A stretch of 64,000 bases of DNA from Ophiodon elongatus (GCA_016806645.1 JACSYO010001818.1:631001-695000); one strand, 5' to 3'. Shown: positions 11,283 to 24,135, counted from the stretch's first letter. Numbers and translations are program-made. The notes: generated by a model not told the origin, from the sequence alone.

Positions 11283-13530
11283 GCGTGCATTGCTTTTACA
11301 CACCCACACACCAACCGTCACATACACTGGCACCTCTTACTCCTTTCTCCCTGATCAAAACACGGGGGCTATATTCATGTGGCATCCTGATCTGAGATCT
11401 CTGATCCCTAATTGCACATGAGCAATAGACGATTCTCAGGGGTGGGATGAGCAGATGTGCTGTGTGGCCAGAAGCGCTTTGAGTTTGCATTGCAGAGCGA
11501 GAGGGGGTGTGGGGGTCTGGATTGGCCATTGGCAACTCATACAAGCTCCCACACTACAGGTGGTGCAAGTTGTGGTGGTCCAAAAGGTCTCTGTTTTTGT
11601 GTGTGTGAGTGTATGCATGTGTGTGGAAGAGAAAGAGACAGGAGAGAAATTGCCAATAACCATTCCCTCTAGTCTCATCACACATAAAGCTACAGGCTAT
11701 TATTAATCATTTAGTGGGTTTCATAGTTTGGTTCACTGCTCATGCACAGCACCTGTCAGACCATGCTGTGGCAGGGAGGGTTCCATTTGATTAAGTCTCT
11801 TTAGCCTTCACATCCTCCCCATCAAAAGGTCACCATGCATCCTTCTCTGATAGCTGCTCTTTATACATGTTTTGCATTTACATGTTGTCACACAAGCCAA
11901 AAATTGAGCCCACCTCACATTTACACAACGCAATCAATTTTCCTCACCTGTGTCAGAGGGCTGCGTGATCTTCACTGGGCAATTTTGGTGTGGAGCATCG
12001 TTCTATGTGACGGATTCCTCTTCAGTGGCAACTTTGTTGTGCACAGTATATCCTGAAGAATAGTTTAATTCGACGTTTGGTGCAGTGATGTCTATTTTTA
12101 AATGTTTCGTTGATGATAAAAAACCCACGCATCACTTCTTGTCCACAAGGGCAGGTTTTCTTGGAGAGACTTGCCCACCAGCTGCTATTTAGGAAACATT
12201 AAATGCAAAAAAAATTCAAAATGTTTCTGTGTGTCAGAGAGGCAGAGACAAAAAAAGAAAAAAGGAGAAACTTGAGCTCAATTATACCAAAATTACCAAA
12301 AAAGAGATTTACCTATTAGTTGCTGATTGATGGATGTCCTGAATCTGAAGCAGCTGTGTAAAAACCCTGAAATCTCGGCTGATAATGTATTCAGATCCTT
12401 CCTCAAAGCCTATCATGACTGCCCTCCAATTTACATGACAAGAGGAAAATAGAATTTACATGTCTACAAGAAAAACATGTGGTTAAAACAAATTACTTCT
12501 GAAATTACAGTACAGATAATTGTGTTTGCATGGTAATAGTACTGTCAGGGCACCTCTGTGTTGACTAAATCTCACCCTGGAACATTTACTTTACAAATTA
12601 CACACAGTGCAGTTTTGCAATGGAGGAAAGTCTGAAATTATGAGAAATCACAGTACACCTTTGATATTAAACCACTGGGAAAAATGGCTTTTTAGAGCCA
12701 GCAGATATACGCAGACAGACAGAAGTGCTGAAAAAGGTTGAACAACTACGCCTCCTGTTTCAACAGTGACTTAGATCTGTGTGCACAAAAAAGGACGAGG
12801 CTTTTGTATTCTCTCTGAAATTGGATCAGAGAAACTACTACATATATTAATGAATAAACACCACACACAGAGAGATACGGAGCAACCCCTGCATCATACT
12901 GATGCAACAACAAAGCAATCTAGCACTCGTGTGGCTTCTGGTTATTGTGCTGTGTGAAATTTCATGCACTAATTAACATGTAAGGAAGTGACGATGATGT
13001 CATTTCTTACCTCCGAGGGCTTGAGCTGCCTCGGTGACATTTTGATCCCCGAGCTGCACGAGTTCCCCTCCCTTTGGGAGGCATTGATTGTTTACTTATT
13101 TAATTTTTTCTTTTTTTGGGGGGGTGGGAAGTGTGGTTGCACTCAAACTAACAAATAAGACTCAGGGTGTTTGCTTATGCCACGCTCGTTCACTATGGCA
13201 CTGGGCTCTCACATTGTCGGGATCAGATTTGACATTATTCACAAAGTGAAAATCGTTTTATTTACATAGTAAATAAATTGCTGGAATTTATCTTTGCACC
13301 ACTGACAGCGCATGCAAAAAAATAAAATAAAAAATGGGGAGAACGGCACTCGATTAGTAAAGGCCAATTTGAATTCTGTTTGCAAGTGACAATGACGTTA
13401 AAGGTATGTAGTTACTGTATTCCTAAATTCAGTTGAGAAAATATAATTGTATTCTTCACATCGAAAAAAAACACATCCTTTAGTGTAGGGCACGTCTCAT
13501 TTGGTTTTTACTTTATGTGGTCTTAGGGAT
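11283..13530. other. Non-coding; parts look like regulatory DNA
   Basis: No gene. GC-fuller, repeat-free sequence at 11400-11820 and 12890-13090 has the look of conserved non-coding DNA, the latter with cactaattaacatg near 12967. A T-run followed by G8 lies at 13108-13125. A TG-rich patch lies at 11593-11630. Confidence 0.4.
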
Positions 13531-14244
13531 AGTTCAGGTGTTTTGAAGTGGGGTTGTACGCCGTACCGATCCATAGTCGGTGTTTTACATAATGTAGATG
13601 ACGGTCGGTACGACCCCAGTGTGGAGAAGCAGGCAGGAGTACCGGCACAGGAGCAAAGCAATGTGCTACTGTGGACAGGGGCAGCAGCAAAACATAGTTT
13701 AGCAACGTAAAAAAAAATCTGTGTACGCTATATTTTGAATATTTTCATTGCGTTATCTTGCAGTCAGACAGCCTTTAATGAAAGTGAAACTTAACTATGC
13801 TCTCTACAAAGCAACCAGATTCCATTAACAAAAACAGAATAACGATGACCAAAGTGTAAAACCTCCTATCTGCAAAATTATCCAGGAAAAGTGGGAATAA
13901 CCTCCTATCTTTGTATATTTTTCTTTTTTTTTCTTTTGTATTATGTATTGGGTATCCTTAACAAATAGCATTCTGCAAGAAAACAACAAGTTTCTTTTTT
14001 GCATTCTCAAAAAAGTGAATTTTTCAGATAGAAGGTTTTGCTCCTCGGCCATCAATAAATACATTTCCCTTTCACTTCATTTCCTCCATTATAATCTAAA
14101 TATAATGCACACTTAAACTGACTTTTTTAGACTAAATATATTTTGCTGCTATTCCTGCCTACGTCTCCAAACTGTCATTGACTATTGATAAAACACTACC
14201 GATGGATAAGTACCTCATACGACCCCACCTCGAGACACCTAACT
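13531..14244. mobile_element. Non-autonomous DNA transposon with about 80-bp inverted repeats
   Basis: The left arm at 13531-13610 (agttcaggtgttttgaagtg, then gggttgta, then gatccatag, then gtgttttac, then gtagatgac) is matched by the reverse complement of 14161-14244 (agttaggtgtctcgaggtgg, then ggtcgta, then ttatccatcgg, then gtgttttat, then gtcaatgac). The pairing is imperfect but continuous, giving an element of about 714 bp. The left half also carries the 'tggagaagcaggcaggagtaccggcac' block, read in parts, typical of a frequent percomorph repeat I recall. The centre is AT-rich and has no transposase, so mobility would have depended on an enzyme supplied elsewhere. Confidence 0.75.
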
Positions 14245-15429
14245 CCCTCTAACTGATACAAACATCAGAGAAGGTCAGTTACATCAGGGAGTGTAGAGAA
14301 GGCCATAATGCTCATTAAAAGTTACCTTTGTCCGCAGCTTACCAAACACGTTATGCTCACACGCTTATTCCACGTAGCTATGCCTCTGTGTCCAATGACG
14401 GATGTCTGGTCACATTTGGGCCCAACACATTGGCGGATGAGGGTGACAATCACCGTGGGCATCGATCAGATTTCACCGCAGCATGGCACCACTTCTCACT
14501 TGTTTTTGGGAACAACAAGCGAGTTCATCCCAGCCTTCGTCAAGGCTTGATACAATAACAATGGCTGTCATGTTTTGTAACGTGTTTCTGTGATTGGTGT
14601 GTACCAAAGTCCTTTTTAATAGAGTACAACTAAAGTGCCAGTGAGTCATTCAATTCATTTATTGAGTTTGAGCCGGCATTGTAGCTACGCCAACAATAAG
14701 ACATTGTTCTGCCTCGTTACGAAACAAAGGTTTAAATGGACTTCACAGGCGGAGACAGTGGCATATATAGTTTGTTTTGTTTTCCAGTGTTTTTTGTCAT
14801 TTCAGGCAACTCTGTTCTGAAAATAAAAAAAATAAAAATCCAACTGAATTTCAGCCTCCTGTATTTTTCAATATGTCTCCTTCCATCATCATTCACCCAA
14901 AACAGTCAAAACAGCGCTTTGCTTTTAGCCGGTTTCAGTCCCCAAATGAAATGTCACTCCCCAGAGTTCTAGATGCTGGAAATTAGTTCCTTTGTGTTCA
15001 TTTCTTATCTTCATAAATCACAAAATAGAATTCCACTCAGGGGAATAAGCCCCACGCTGTGTTTTAAATGTAAAACCAATACATTCCTGACACAGGTTTT
15101 AAGATTCATATTTCAGTGAAAATGCAGGGTAAATCAGATGTGGAAATACCACAGAGTAATACATATTTCATGGTAAAGCACAGATCAAACCACATTTAGA
15201 GGACAGAAGAGAGGAGCCTGAATAGACAGAGTGTGGCGAGTGTATTACTACCGAAGAAAGACAATGTTGTTAGGACTTTTATTTATTCAATTAGCACAGC
15301 ACTAAGTGAGAACCCTTGTTTATTCACCTGGAGGGAATTCCGGATTCGGGAAAAAAATTGCATCGCATAGCTGTCAATATCAAACCTTTCCATTATACAG
15401 GAGTTTACCTCCAGTGATCTCTGAAGAAT
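14245..15429. other. Non-coding; CpG-fuller patch at 14300-14560
   Basis: The patch 14300-14560 holds more CpG than its surroundings and two overlapping plus-strand frames of 80 and 76 codons. I recognise no protein. It may be a decayed element. The remainder is AT-rich and unremarkable. Confidence 0.4.
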
Positions 15430-15860
15430 TCATCAACAGTCAATCAAAGGGAGTTTATGCACAGCCCTGATTTGGTTTCCTCTTCCCTGCAAACACAATT
15501 TGAATACCCAAGGCAACAACACAGTGAAAATGTATTACTGATTCATGTTGCCCTTACTTTCACGGCCATGAAGGGGCTGTTCTTCCTCTGTCAGTCAATC
15601 AAGGACAATAGGAGGATGTTTGTACATCACAGATCCAGAAAAGAGAGAAACGAGCGGATCTGGTAGACAGGAAATAGGTTGAGGCCCGTCCCATTAGATG
15701 CTGGATCTCTTTCAGATCAGTTTGCCCATGAGAGATCTTTGATTTTCCGGCGGCTTCTATCGCAGTCATGCAACTAAGCTTTGTAATGCTCCGCAGATAC
15801 CGTGACACAAGAGCTTTTAAATCAACGCCGTCTCAAACAAATTACATTCATATGAAGCTA
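15430..15860. other. Candidate conserved non-coding segment
   Basis: Repeat-free sequence of balanced composition. Dense motif-like blocks include the repeated caatcaa word at 15441 and 15596, and ctttgattttccggcggctt near 15736. It ends in caaacaaattacattcatat at 15834-15853. It resembles enhancer-type DNA in texture only. Confidence 0.28.
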
Positions 15861-16494
15861 GTTTTCAAAAGCAATTCATGTTAAATAGCAACATTAAGCT
15901 CCAAAGCAAAAAGTAGCTTTCGACTCTTAAACTGCAGTGAAAAGTTCCAAAATATGTTATGGTGTGTGGAAGGGCACAGGCACAGGCACATAGACACCAG
16001 ATCCAGGACTTCATACTGTATTCTATCTTGTGCCTCTCAGTGCAAACGTTAAGTTAAAGGTTAAAGTCTATATTTGTTATCACTAGAATAATTAAATACG
16101 ATGTAATTACCTTGTTTTTCCCTAAATCTGTGTGGTAAATTCTCAGTCTTCTGGAGCTTTGTAAATATTCATGCCTAATTTGCCAGTATTAAATCTTAAA
16201 TTGAAGATTAACAGCGAAGAAATTCAAACTTTAAGAAATCTGTTTGTCTCCTATGCTTAAAAAAGGTTGTAAGAGGAACATGTACCCATTCGGTTTAGGA
16301 GATTTGAGCCTTGAAGGCTACTGTATAAAGAGAACATGTCAAGGAGTCACGGCCTCACTGAGAAGCAAGTTATCAGAAGACTTTCTAAACTTTCTAAAGT
16401 CATTGATTTGTGGGTACACATTCCTATTTTCTAAAAGAAAAAAGTATATTGTTCAATTATTGATAGTGTTGTAACTGTATGTGTCATATGTTGT
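15861..16494. other. Non-coding, no recognisable element
   Basis: AT-rich. A 12-base 'aggcacaggcac' stutter occurs at 15976-15987. A 76-codon plus frame at 16244-16474 is not family-like. Confidence 0.5.
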
Positions 16495-16833
16495 TTTGTT
16501 GGCATGCAGCATAACAAAGTCTAAGGTATTTGTTTCATATGACATAGAAGTATCATCTATCTTTCATTCAGGGCATCAAAGGCAGTGTCTGCATTCACAT
16601 ATGTTTAATGCACATTTTTAATCAGTTAATGGAACTTACTACTTCACATTTCTTTTTTTACGGCTATTGTATCAAAAAGAAAAAATTGCTGGAGTAGATC
16701 CAAGGTCTTTCTTAAGTCACAGATCCAAGTCAAAACATTTTATGTTCCAAAACAATATATAGTATATTGTGCGATGAATGTTAGTTTTTAAAATGTGTGT
16801 TAACTCTTTGTTTCTTTGTTGGCATGCAGCATA
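16495..16833. repeat. Pair of identical 19-bp direct repeats 320 bp apart
   Basis: tttgttggcatgcagcata occurs at 16495-16513 and again at 16815-16833. Around the first copy, tgtcatatg (16482-16490) and catatgaca (16537-16545) form a short inverted pair. The sequence between the two 19-mers shows no transposon ends. They may be a decayed local duplication or a coincidence of a short palindromic core (gcatgc). Confidence 0.7.
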
Positions 16834-19800
16834 CAAAAAGTACAATGTAACTATCTCATGCTGACACACGTAATATATATTTCTCTTTCTTGGTATCAAT
16901 ATAGTTTCTGTGCAATTCTTGAGTTGCCAAGTTATCCAGTCCATTATTTTTAAAGACGGACTGAAAAGAGAGAACAAATTTGATGTTTTCATTACACATG
17001 ATATAAAATTACACTTGTTGAATGCAATATTATAGCTCTGTAGGATTTGTCTGCATATAAACATAATTGATATATACAAAAGCCCTAAATGGGGCTTGAA
17101 AATGTCTTCACATAAAACCTAATGGTACCATAAGCCTAAGTGAATCTGCAATAGATTCCTCTATGACAAGGCGGACAATTTGGCCAGAGAGTCATAAAAC
17201 AAAGGCTCCAAGTAATTACAACTATACTTAACGCTGTACAGCTCAGTTCCTGTGATAGTGAATGAACAGAAAGACTGCTCAATTCAATGAGATTTGTTGA
17301 AGGACACACACAGGATTCCATTTTTAAATCTAATGGAAAAGAGGTTAAGGGTGAAAAAAAATACTATTTACAAAAATTGGAGAGGGGCATATCCTCCTCT
17401 ATTCATGTGGTCCCCATGCCCTTAATTTGATTTGACCAGAGTTCATTTCTCGACACTTCAAACAAACATGGCCACTTTGGGCTGATGCTCAATGTTAATG
17501 GTGTGATTAGTGCTGTATCTTTCCCTTGGTGTGGCAATTTATTTTGCCCCATTAAGCCTTTGAAGCTATGCCCTGCTGACTCAGATGCTCTTAGTAACAA
17601 ACAGTAATATTAAAATGGCTATTACCACCAAAATATATCATCTGGAATGGCTTATAAGGTCATAACAAAGTGTACCCCCCTATGAAATGCCTGAAAAGGA
17701 AAGCAATATATCGACATGAATGTTCTCGGGGAAGAGAAATGCCCTACATTTTTATTGGAGATACTAACTGCACATTTCTTACTTTACCCTTCGATTTTCT
17801 AGCCAGATCAAGTGGTCAAACGTGGAAATAATTGCATTATATTACAATGTTAATACAGAGAGAAAAATCCAATCTTACAGTGGTGTAAAAAAGGGTAGTG
17901 AATCATACCATCAATTCATGGTGGAACCCTCAGGTAAAAGGCTGTCTATACTGCTGGTCAACTAATCCTGCAAATAAAACAACATATATCTGCATTTTCT
18001 GATGCCGAAACCATTACAAACCGCCCTTTCAAAAGACAAACACTTCTTGTATTTGACAACACCATTGCTAATGTTTAGCTAGATCCAGGCACAATAACGT
18101 CTTTGTTAGGACTGGGTTTAACTAACTACTCGGTTAAGGCTCGGATGGAAGAAAACAGGAAGGGAGAAATTTGTCTTGCATGTCTAAAACCAACATCCGG
18201 TTGGCCCTTCCAACAACCACAAACTCCTCCCTCTGCAGATTTTAGTGAACTATAACCACCTCACACTATTAAGTCTTTTGCTCACAACCCAGACGCCGGA
18301 AAAAACTGTTGGCATTCTACGTTTCTGCAAAGCCTGTGATACGTTGAATGTCACCGTTTCTGAGCCAAAAATACGTTTCATGAAGATGATTTGTATCATC
18401 AGCCTTGTATCAAGCTTACAGAAATGCACAATACCACATGGTTAACCTTTAGAAATAAATCATTAATAATTGTCTTTTGCAACCAAACTACTTGGTTAAG
18501 GTGAAACAAAAATATCATAGTTTTTGTGAAATTAATAAAATAACAACATAAGTAGTGTAAAAAAAAAATGGCCTTCAGTAATGTTCTGTAAGCGCAAAAT
18601 CTATTTACTTTTGGATTCACACACGACACAACCAGAAAATATTTTGGCTGTGTTTGTTTGAGTTTGCTTTAGTAGGATATTGTGCATCAAGGGAACCCGC
18701 TGATGCATCTACTGTTCTTTATAAACCTTTGTCCAACAGCTTTTCCCATTCCAGTTTTCGTTCAATATGAGTCCTCCATACTTTGACTAATTTCACTAAG
18801 TAGATCAGTGTAATCTATATCCAAATAGACCCGGCTCATTATAGAAAACATCTCTAGCACTGCAGACTGGAGTAACAGTTGCCCCTTGCATTTCCAGAGG
18901 TTTAATATAATTAGTAAAGACTTTCCGCTCACTGATCTGGCCAATCAGATGGTAAATTTATAGGCCATAATCACATTTGATTTGACATCAACACAGCTCT
19001 CTGGCATGAGGCCAAATGCTGGCTGAACAGATGAGACATACAGTAACGGTAGAGAAGCAGCTTTAAATTAAGCAAAAGTGCATTGATTTGGGAAGTGATA
19101 GACGCTCAAACGGCCTACAGTTTACGCTCATATTTCAGCTGCATCGTAGAGTTCACAAACCATTAAAGCATGCAGGCTGGGGATGTGTTCTTTCTGACTA
19201 TGATGAATTGCCTGCAGCTTATCAACATGAGTTGGCATATGGTGTGGGGACATGGCTTGATGGGGTGTCAATCAATCTGTCTGTGATTTGAATGTGCTCA
19301 TATGGGTTTCTTTGCCCATGGTGAGGAGTAATCCCAAGATGCGTCTTAAGTGAGCATTAATTCAGTGTCAGAATATTTTGAGGTAGATTTAGTGGATGTT
19401 AGGCTAAAGCAAGCTCTCCGTAGAGGTTTGGCGGATTTGGATTTATGCATTTTTAAGGCAAGAAACATTCTTATTCTACCAGAAAAAAACCATCATTAGG
19501 ACCTTTGAAGCTCTTCAGAGCAGTCTCATTTATTCCATGACCTTTTTCATGCAGTATAAAAGCAGACCTTTAGAGAACCAGATGCACTTATGATAGAGTA
19601 CATTGGAATCGTTTTTTAAAATACAAGAGTAGTGGATGAAAAGAGAGCAAAACTGATGCATGGTCTGGGTTTTGGTAATGATCAGAGATATAATCCCACA
19701 CACACACGCAGTCACACACACCAACACATGTTCCAGTCAAATTCACTAACATAAGTGCACTACATCTTTACAGATTCCTCGGGGTTTGAGAATGATTTCA

Positions 19801-20084
19801 AATGCTTTTTGGCGAGAGCACAGCTTTGGTGAACAAGGCTCGGCTCTGTAGTTTTAAGAATAATTCACATAATTCCTGTCTGCACACAGTCCTCATATTT
19901 TGTTATATCACAGCTTGTCTTCCCACTTGAAAAGATTTGCAGCTTTTCATTCTCCAGGATGTCTACTAACTTTTGCAGAGGAATCCATCACGTCAAACAT
20001 TAAATCCTGACTACTTTTCAACAAGTATGGTATATCCTCTCTTAATAGTGCTTGACTGTTTCATATCATGTGCGATAGTTGTAG
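16834..20084. other. Non-coding; two enhancer-like stretches
   Basis: No gene. Repeat-free stretches at 17400-17600 and 18950-19330 have the texture of conserved non-coding DNA. A 120-codon minus frame at 16717-17079 overlaps the start of this interval but is a by-product of AT-rich sequence. A short CA tract lies at 19697-19729. Confidence 0.4.
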
Positions 20085-20425
20085 GGGATGTAGGAACATA
20101 TTGATACACTTCATTAAACAACATTGTGTTTTGTGATACTGCTTCAATTAAAAAAAGAAAAAAAAGATACATTTTTTATAAATATTTCAAATGCAAATAT
20201 TTGTGGCAGTAGCTCCGATTGTAGAAAGAGTAGTGATGTGATGTTGGATGTTACAGGGACTGTGATAAATGTTTTCATTGCATAACAAAGTTGACTATTT
20301 TCACTTAGATTTTATGTGCGTTTTTCCTCAAATTAGATTTCAAAATAGCGATATATTGCATTGCTTACAGTATCACATTATATTGAATCATAACCCCTGT
20401 ATCATGAGACGTAGTATATTAAAGA
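20085..20425 (+). mobile_element. Interspersed repeat fragment (teleost)
   Basis: Blocks 'attgtgttttgtgatact' (20123-20140), 'atagcgatatattgcattg' (20345-20363) and 'cacattatattgaatcataa' (20374-20393) followed by cccctgtatcatgagacg match a common fish repeat I recall by its phrase 'tatcacattgaatcgtaacccc..gtatcatgatacg'. The ends are not clear, and the class is not known to me. There is no coding capacity. Confidence 0.45.
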
Positions 20426-21159
20426 TATGATCATTGTTTTACGTAATAGTTTATTACAGGTTTAAACTTCTTTGCTAATATTTATCCAAATGTGTGCTTT
20501 TTTCATTTTCTGTGGGTATAGAGAATACCAAAAAAAAAGGAAAATCAAAGTATTCAAAAGTAAGCCACACACTTTTTGTTCTTCTTAGCTGCCTGGTTAT
20601 GTTGTTGCTAAATAGACAACATATGGTATAATTTACCTTTTGACCTGTCACATTGTTTACTAAATGTCAATCTCTGTCTCCAGATCGTGTGTGACTGATG
20701 ACGCGATGACGAGTTACAACGGTGACAGCTGGATCAAGTGAAAACAGTCTTTAAGGTATTTTATCTATTTAGCTTTTTTTGGGGCATATAGGTTTTGTGA
20801 TGAAATGCCTTCTTGTATTATTTGTATTATTGCCCATTGAAGGAGCAACACTGTTTGTTATTTACCATCTGAACATGAAATGCTTCTTTGGTTTTTTCAT
20901 CATCTTCTTTTGAGTTCTGCCATTTAGGACTAATGGAAACAAGTGCATATCGCTTATACACTCATTTACCAAGATATGACTGAATAAAAAATAATAAACA
21001 CCAAGACCACCAGTATTGTATCACCCCCTACAGCGGTCTGCTACACCGCCCACATTATTTCACTGTTTATGTTCACATGTACATCAATAATGGTTTTTTT
21101 TTTCAATGAAGTTATTAGAAATGATGGTAAATAAACCAAATATTACAGATCATAGAGCA
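20426..21159. other. Non-coding, AT-rich
   Basis: AT-rich sequence with several homopolymer runs and no open frame or recognisable repeat. Confidence 0.5.
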
Positions 21160-21545
21160 GGATCGGCAACTTTTTTGATGTCCCACACCAAATGACTATG
21201 TTTATATATGTTTTTTTATAATGCACCAAGACTTATATACGGCTGCGGCACGTCTCCCGTGCATAAAAATAAAGACTAAATGAGAACAGACAGCTCATGT
21301 AGTGTAGGTATAGAGCCAGCGTTAATTTGATGAAAAGCTGTCAACAAATACATTCACAAGAGGTGGAACAAGCACATATGACTGCCCGGTAAATAAAAAT
21401 ATATCTCTGGTCGTATACAGCGTTGTCAATTTGTCAGGTGATTGCATCTTGAATTCCATTGGGAGCTATTCGACATCAGGTTAGCAATTTGTGATTTGCC
21501 AGTGCTGCATGTTAAATATAATCCGTCAGCATTTACTTGATAATA
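21160..21545. mobile_element. Possible degenerate hAT-like repeat
   Basis: The start 'agcaggatcggcaacttttttgatg' (from 21157) resembles the cagggtcggcaacct terminus seen on many vertebrate hAT elements. The following 380 bp, with 'ctgcggcacgtctcccgtgcat', read in two pieces, appears repeat-derived. Minus-strand translation is interrupted by stops, and no transposase motif can be named. The call is weak. Confidence 0.3.
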
Positions 21546-21590
21546 TGGCATGCCTGTCATATAACATATATTTTCCTGGATGGCTATGTA

Positions 21591-21606
21591 TTTTTTTTTT
21601 TTTTTT
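21591..21606. repeat. Poly-T tract
   Basis: Sixteen consecutive T. Read on the minus strand it is a poly-A, but no retrocopy lies next to it. Confidence 0.9.
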
Positions 21607-21879
21607 CATTCTAAAAACAAATGCAGGGTGAATACCAATGTCTGTCTACATCAAATAAGAATGCTGATGTGTGTCAGGTCTGCAATGCATCTGGCGTTCT
21701 CAGCATTATTTTCCTTCCAGCACAACCACAGAGTTTGTATTTAACTGAAACAGAGTTGTGGTTATTATCAGAAGACAAAAGTATTTGATGTGTCCCTCAC
21801 ACGGCAAACTCATAATGGCTTCTTGGCATAATCCTACATATTTTGCATGTACATATCTATCGAAATACGCATGCATATA

Positions 21880-21881
<2 letters not shown>

Positions 21882-21924
<43 letters not shown>
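21882..21924. repeat. (TG)n microsatellite
   Basis: A pure 43-bp TG tract of about 21 units. It causes spurious Cys-Val and Thr-His open frames on the two strands. Confidence 0.97.
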
Positions 21925-21925
<1 letters not shown>

Positions 21926-22179
21926 CGTGTGAGGCTAACGGGTCGCCCACAAAATATCCTTGAAAAGCCTGTGAAAAACAAATAATGCTAACTACATGCG
22001 GTGAACTATTGGCGGGGGGAAACAATAGACCACGGCTAGGATGATGCCGTGTTAAAATGTAGAGATCTGAACTTCCCTGTTGATCCGTTGTAATAACAAC
22101 CTCATGGAGTTAAATGAGAAGCAAAACTCCTTAAAATGAGACCGAGAGAAAAATCGAAAGCAGGTCCGACGGGAAATCG
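21925..22179. other. Non-coding spacer
   Basis: Short stretch with no structure noted. Confidence 0.4.
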
Positions 22180-22530
22180 TTGATCTGCTTCCTGTTTTCT
22201 TTTGCTTTATCTGGAAATAAAGGTAATGGGGCTCTGTCTTTACTTGCATTTGCGTCACTGATCAATTTGCTCCAGCCTTATGCCTCTACCCCTCCGTTGC
22301 ACATTTTCTCGCTCTCTACGTTCATTGCAGCATTTGGCAGGAACAACACTGGAAGGCATTATCAGCCTGTCACTGAAATCGATGTGGCTGATAAAGTTGG
22401 TCCTCTGAATATGGCACTTAGGCACAGCGCGAGGGTTATAAACATGCAAAACGGGTTATAAAACATATTAATGAGCTGGCATTAACCTTTTTGGTATCTG
22501 CATGCACCTATCTGCATTTAAATTATGCAC
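22180..22530. other. Candidate conserved non-coding segment
   Basis: Repeat-free and balanced in composition, with blocks such as gcagcatttggcaggaacaa (22327-22346) and attaatgagctggcattaac (22467-22486). A 93-codon plus frame (22180-22461) and a 64-codon minus frame overlap here, so coding is unlikely. Enhancer-type DNA is a reasonable guess from texture alone. Confidence 0.3.
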
Positions 22531-23429
22531 CGTTTTAGGTTTAGGGATATAATTCACTCATGCTTTGATGGCAGTGATAGCCGTGCTGTACTTTTTTTTT
22601 GTTTAATTGAGTTCAGGAATGTGTCCAGAGATTATGAAAGGTACATGAGATAATGAAGGTTATGTATTATTTTCTGGTGTAATTAGAAGTGATAGCTGCT
22701 ATGGTTTTTAGTCATTCAATTCATTAATAATGTAATTCCCAGAAAGTACAATCATGCAGTGACTGACCTGCTGAAGTTTTGATGAATGAAACAAGCTTCC
22801 ACGGGCAACTGTATTAGAGGAGAGAATATCAACCGTTGATGAGTATCGAAATAATAATTATTCATTATAATGATATTTCAATTTAATCATAACTGTAAAA
22901 GGCAGTCACTGATAAAGCCTGACAAGAGGTTAGCTTGCGTCTGGTCAAGACATGACTCAGAGAGCAAACTAAACAGACATAGAAACGGTTTTACGGGGGC
23001 AACGTAGTGCACACACACCACGTAAACTACATACCACATGGAGGAAAGTATTCATAAGAAGCCTACGTATGCCGTATACATCTATAGACTACTGATTTAT
23101 AGCAACTATGTTAAAGATATATGGAAAGCTACCTGACAAGATCCACAAGAAGAAAACGTGAATCAAGTTGCAAAATGTTGACACAGAGGACATCTGTTCA
23201 CTGGCAATACATTTCATTTGTCATTGTTAAAATATCTGTTCGTAGCTATTTATGAATTTGTTTTCATGGTTAACTGTAAACACTCACAACAGGAAGAGAA
23301 GGATCATGGTCTCAGTTGAATACTGAAACATGAGACAAGACGTGTTAACTTTAACATTATAAAAAGATCTACATTCTTTTTTCAATGTGGTACTGATGAT
23401 GCGAACCCTGCTCTACAGTGTAAAAGTGT
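22531..23429. other. Non-coding, no recognisable element
   Basis: AT-rich sequence without notable frames or repeat structure. A small AT-rich inverted patch occurs at 22850-22880. Confidence 0.5.
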
Positions 23430-23850
23430 TGCTATTTGAATGCACTTTGGGCTTTTCTATCCAAGCAAGCCCCGTGGAAGAGCGCCGGGCTTGGATGCAA
23501 ATTTGACATAGTGGCCAAACAGCGGAATTACAACTTCAGGGTCCGACGCCATTGGGCTCAATGGCCTTACATTGGGAAAGAGACGTCTGTTAATCAGCGT
23601 ATATATTTTTTGAGGTAAATAAACTTCCTAGTACAAACACTTAAATAGCCTTTATTTGAATCATTAAGTCATACAAGTTTTAAAATGCACTCATAGCTGA
23701 ATGTGACTGAGGGCTGGGGGGCGGGGTTAGAGGGAACTTTAGTTTGCTTGCTCCATGGGCCCCTAGATGCAGAAGATTGTTGGAGGATCTGGGTAATTTT
23801 ATACTCGGAAGTCAAACTTTGTCAAACTTGTCTGCAGCCAAAGATACATC
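23430..23850 (+). mobile_element. Interspersed repeat fragment (teleost)
   Basis: A string of phrases, including gagcgccgggcttggatgca (23480-23499), 'ggccaaacagcggaattacaac', 'gggaaagagacgtctgttaatcagc', 'ttaagtcatacaagttttaaaatgcactcatagctgaatgtgactgagg' (all read in parts) and 'ttgcttgctccatgggc', matches a percomorph repeat I recall in this order. Higher local CpG fits a methylation-decayed element. No ends or coding domain could be defined. Confidence 0.5.
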
Positions 23851-24135
23851 CCAACATATATGAGTTTCCACGAATAATAAATGATTGATAATACATATTA
23901 TCCCTAGTTAGCAATTCTTTCAAAGAACATTAACACCAAAACAACTGTTTTTCAAATCTACAAAATTACCCACAATAACTGACCTCTGTGGATAGTACCG
24001 ACATTATACCGCCATTTGCTGAACTTTGAATAGATTTATAGGAAATTATCTACAATTATAGGCAAATCGGATATGCAAAGACAAACTATGAATTTGTTTA
24101 ATTGAGTTGAACAAATAAAACATTAAAATTAGAAG
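23851..24135. other. Non-coding spacer before the minisatellite
   Basis: AT-rich, no structure noted. Confidence 0.4.

Noticed and set aside
21706..21985. 91-, 75- and 63-codon frames with Thr-His or Cys-Val runs
   Set aside because: They are artefacts of the TG tract read on both strands.
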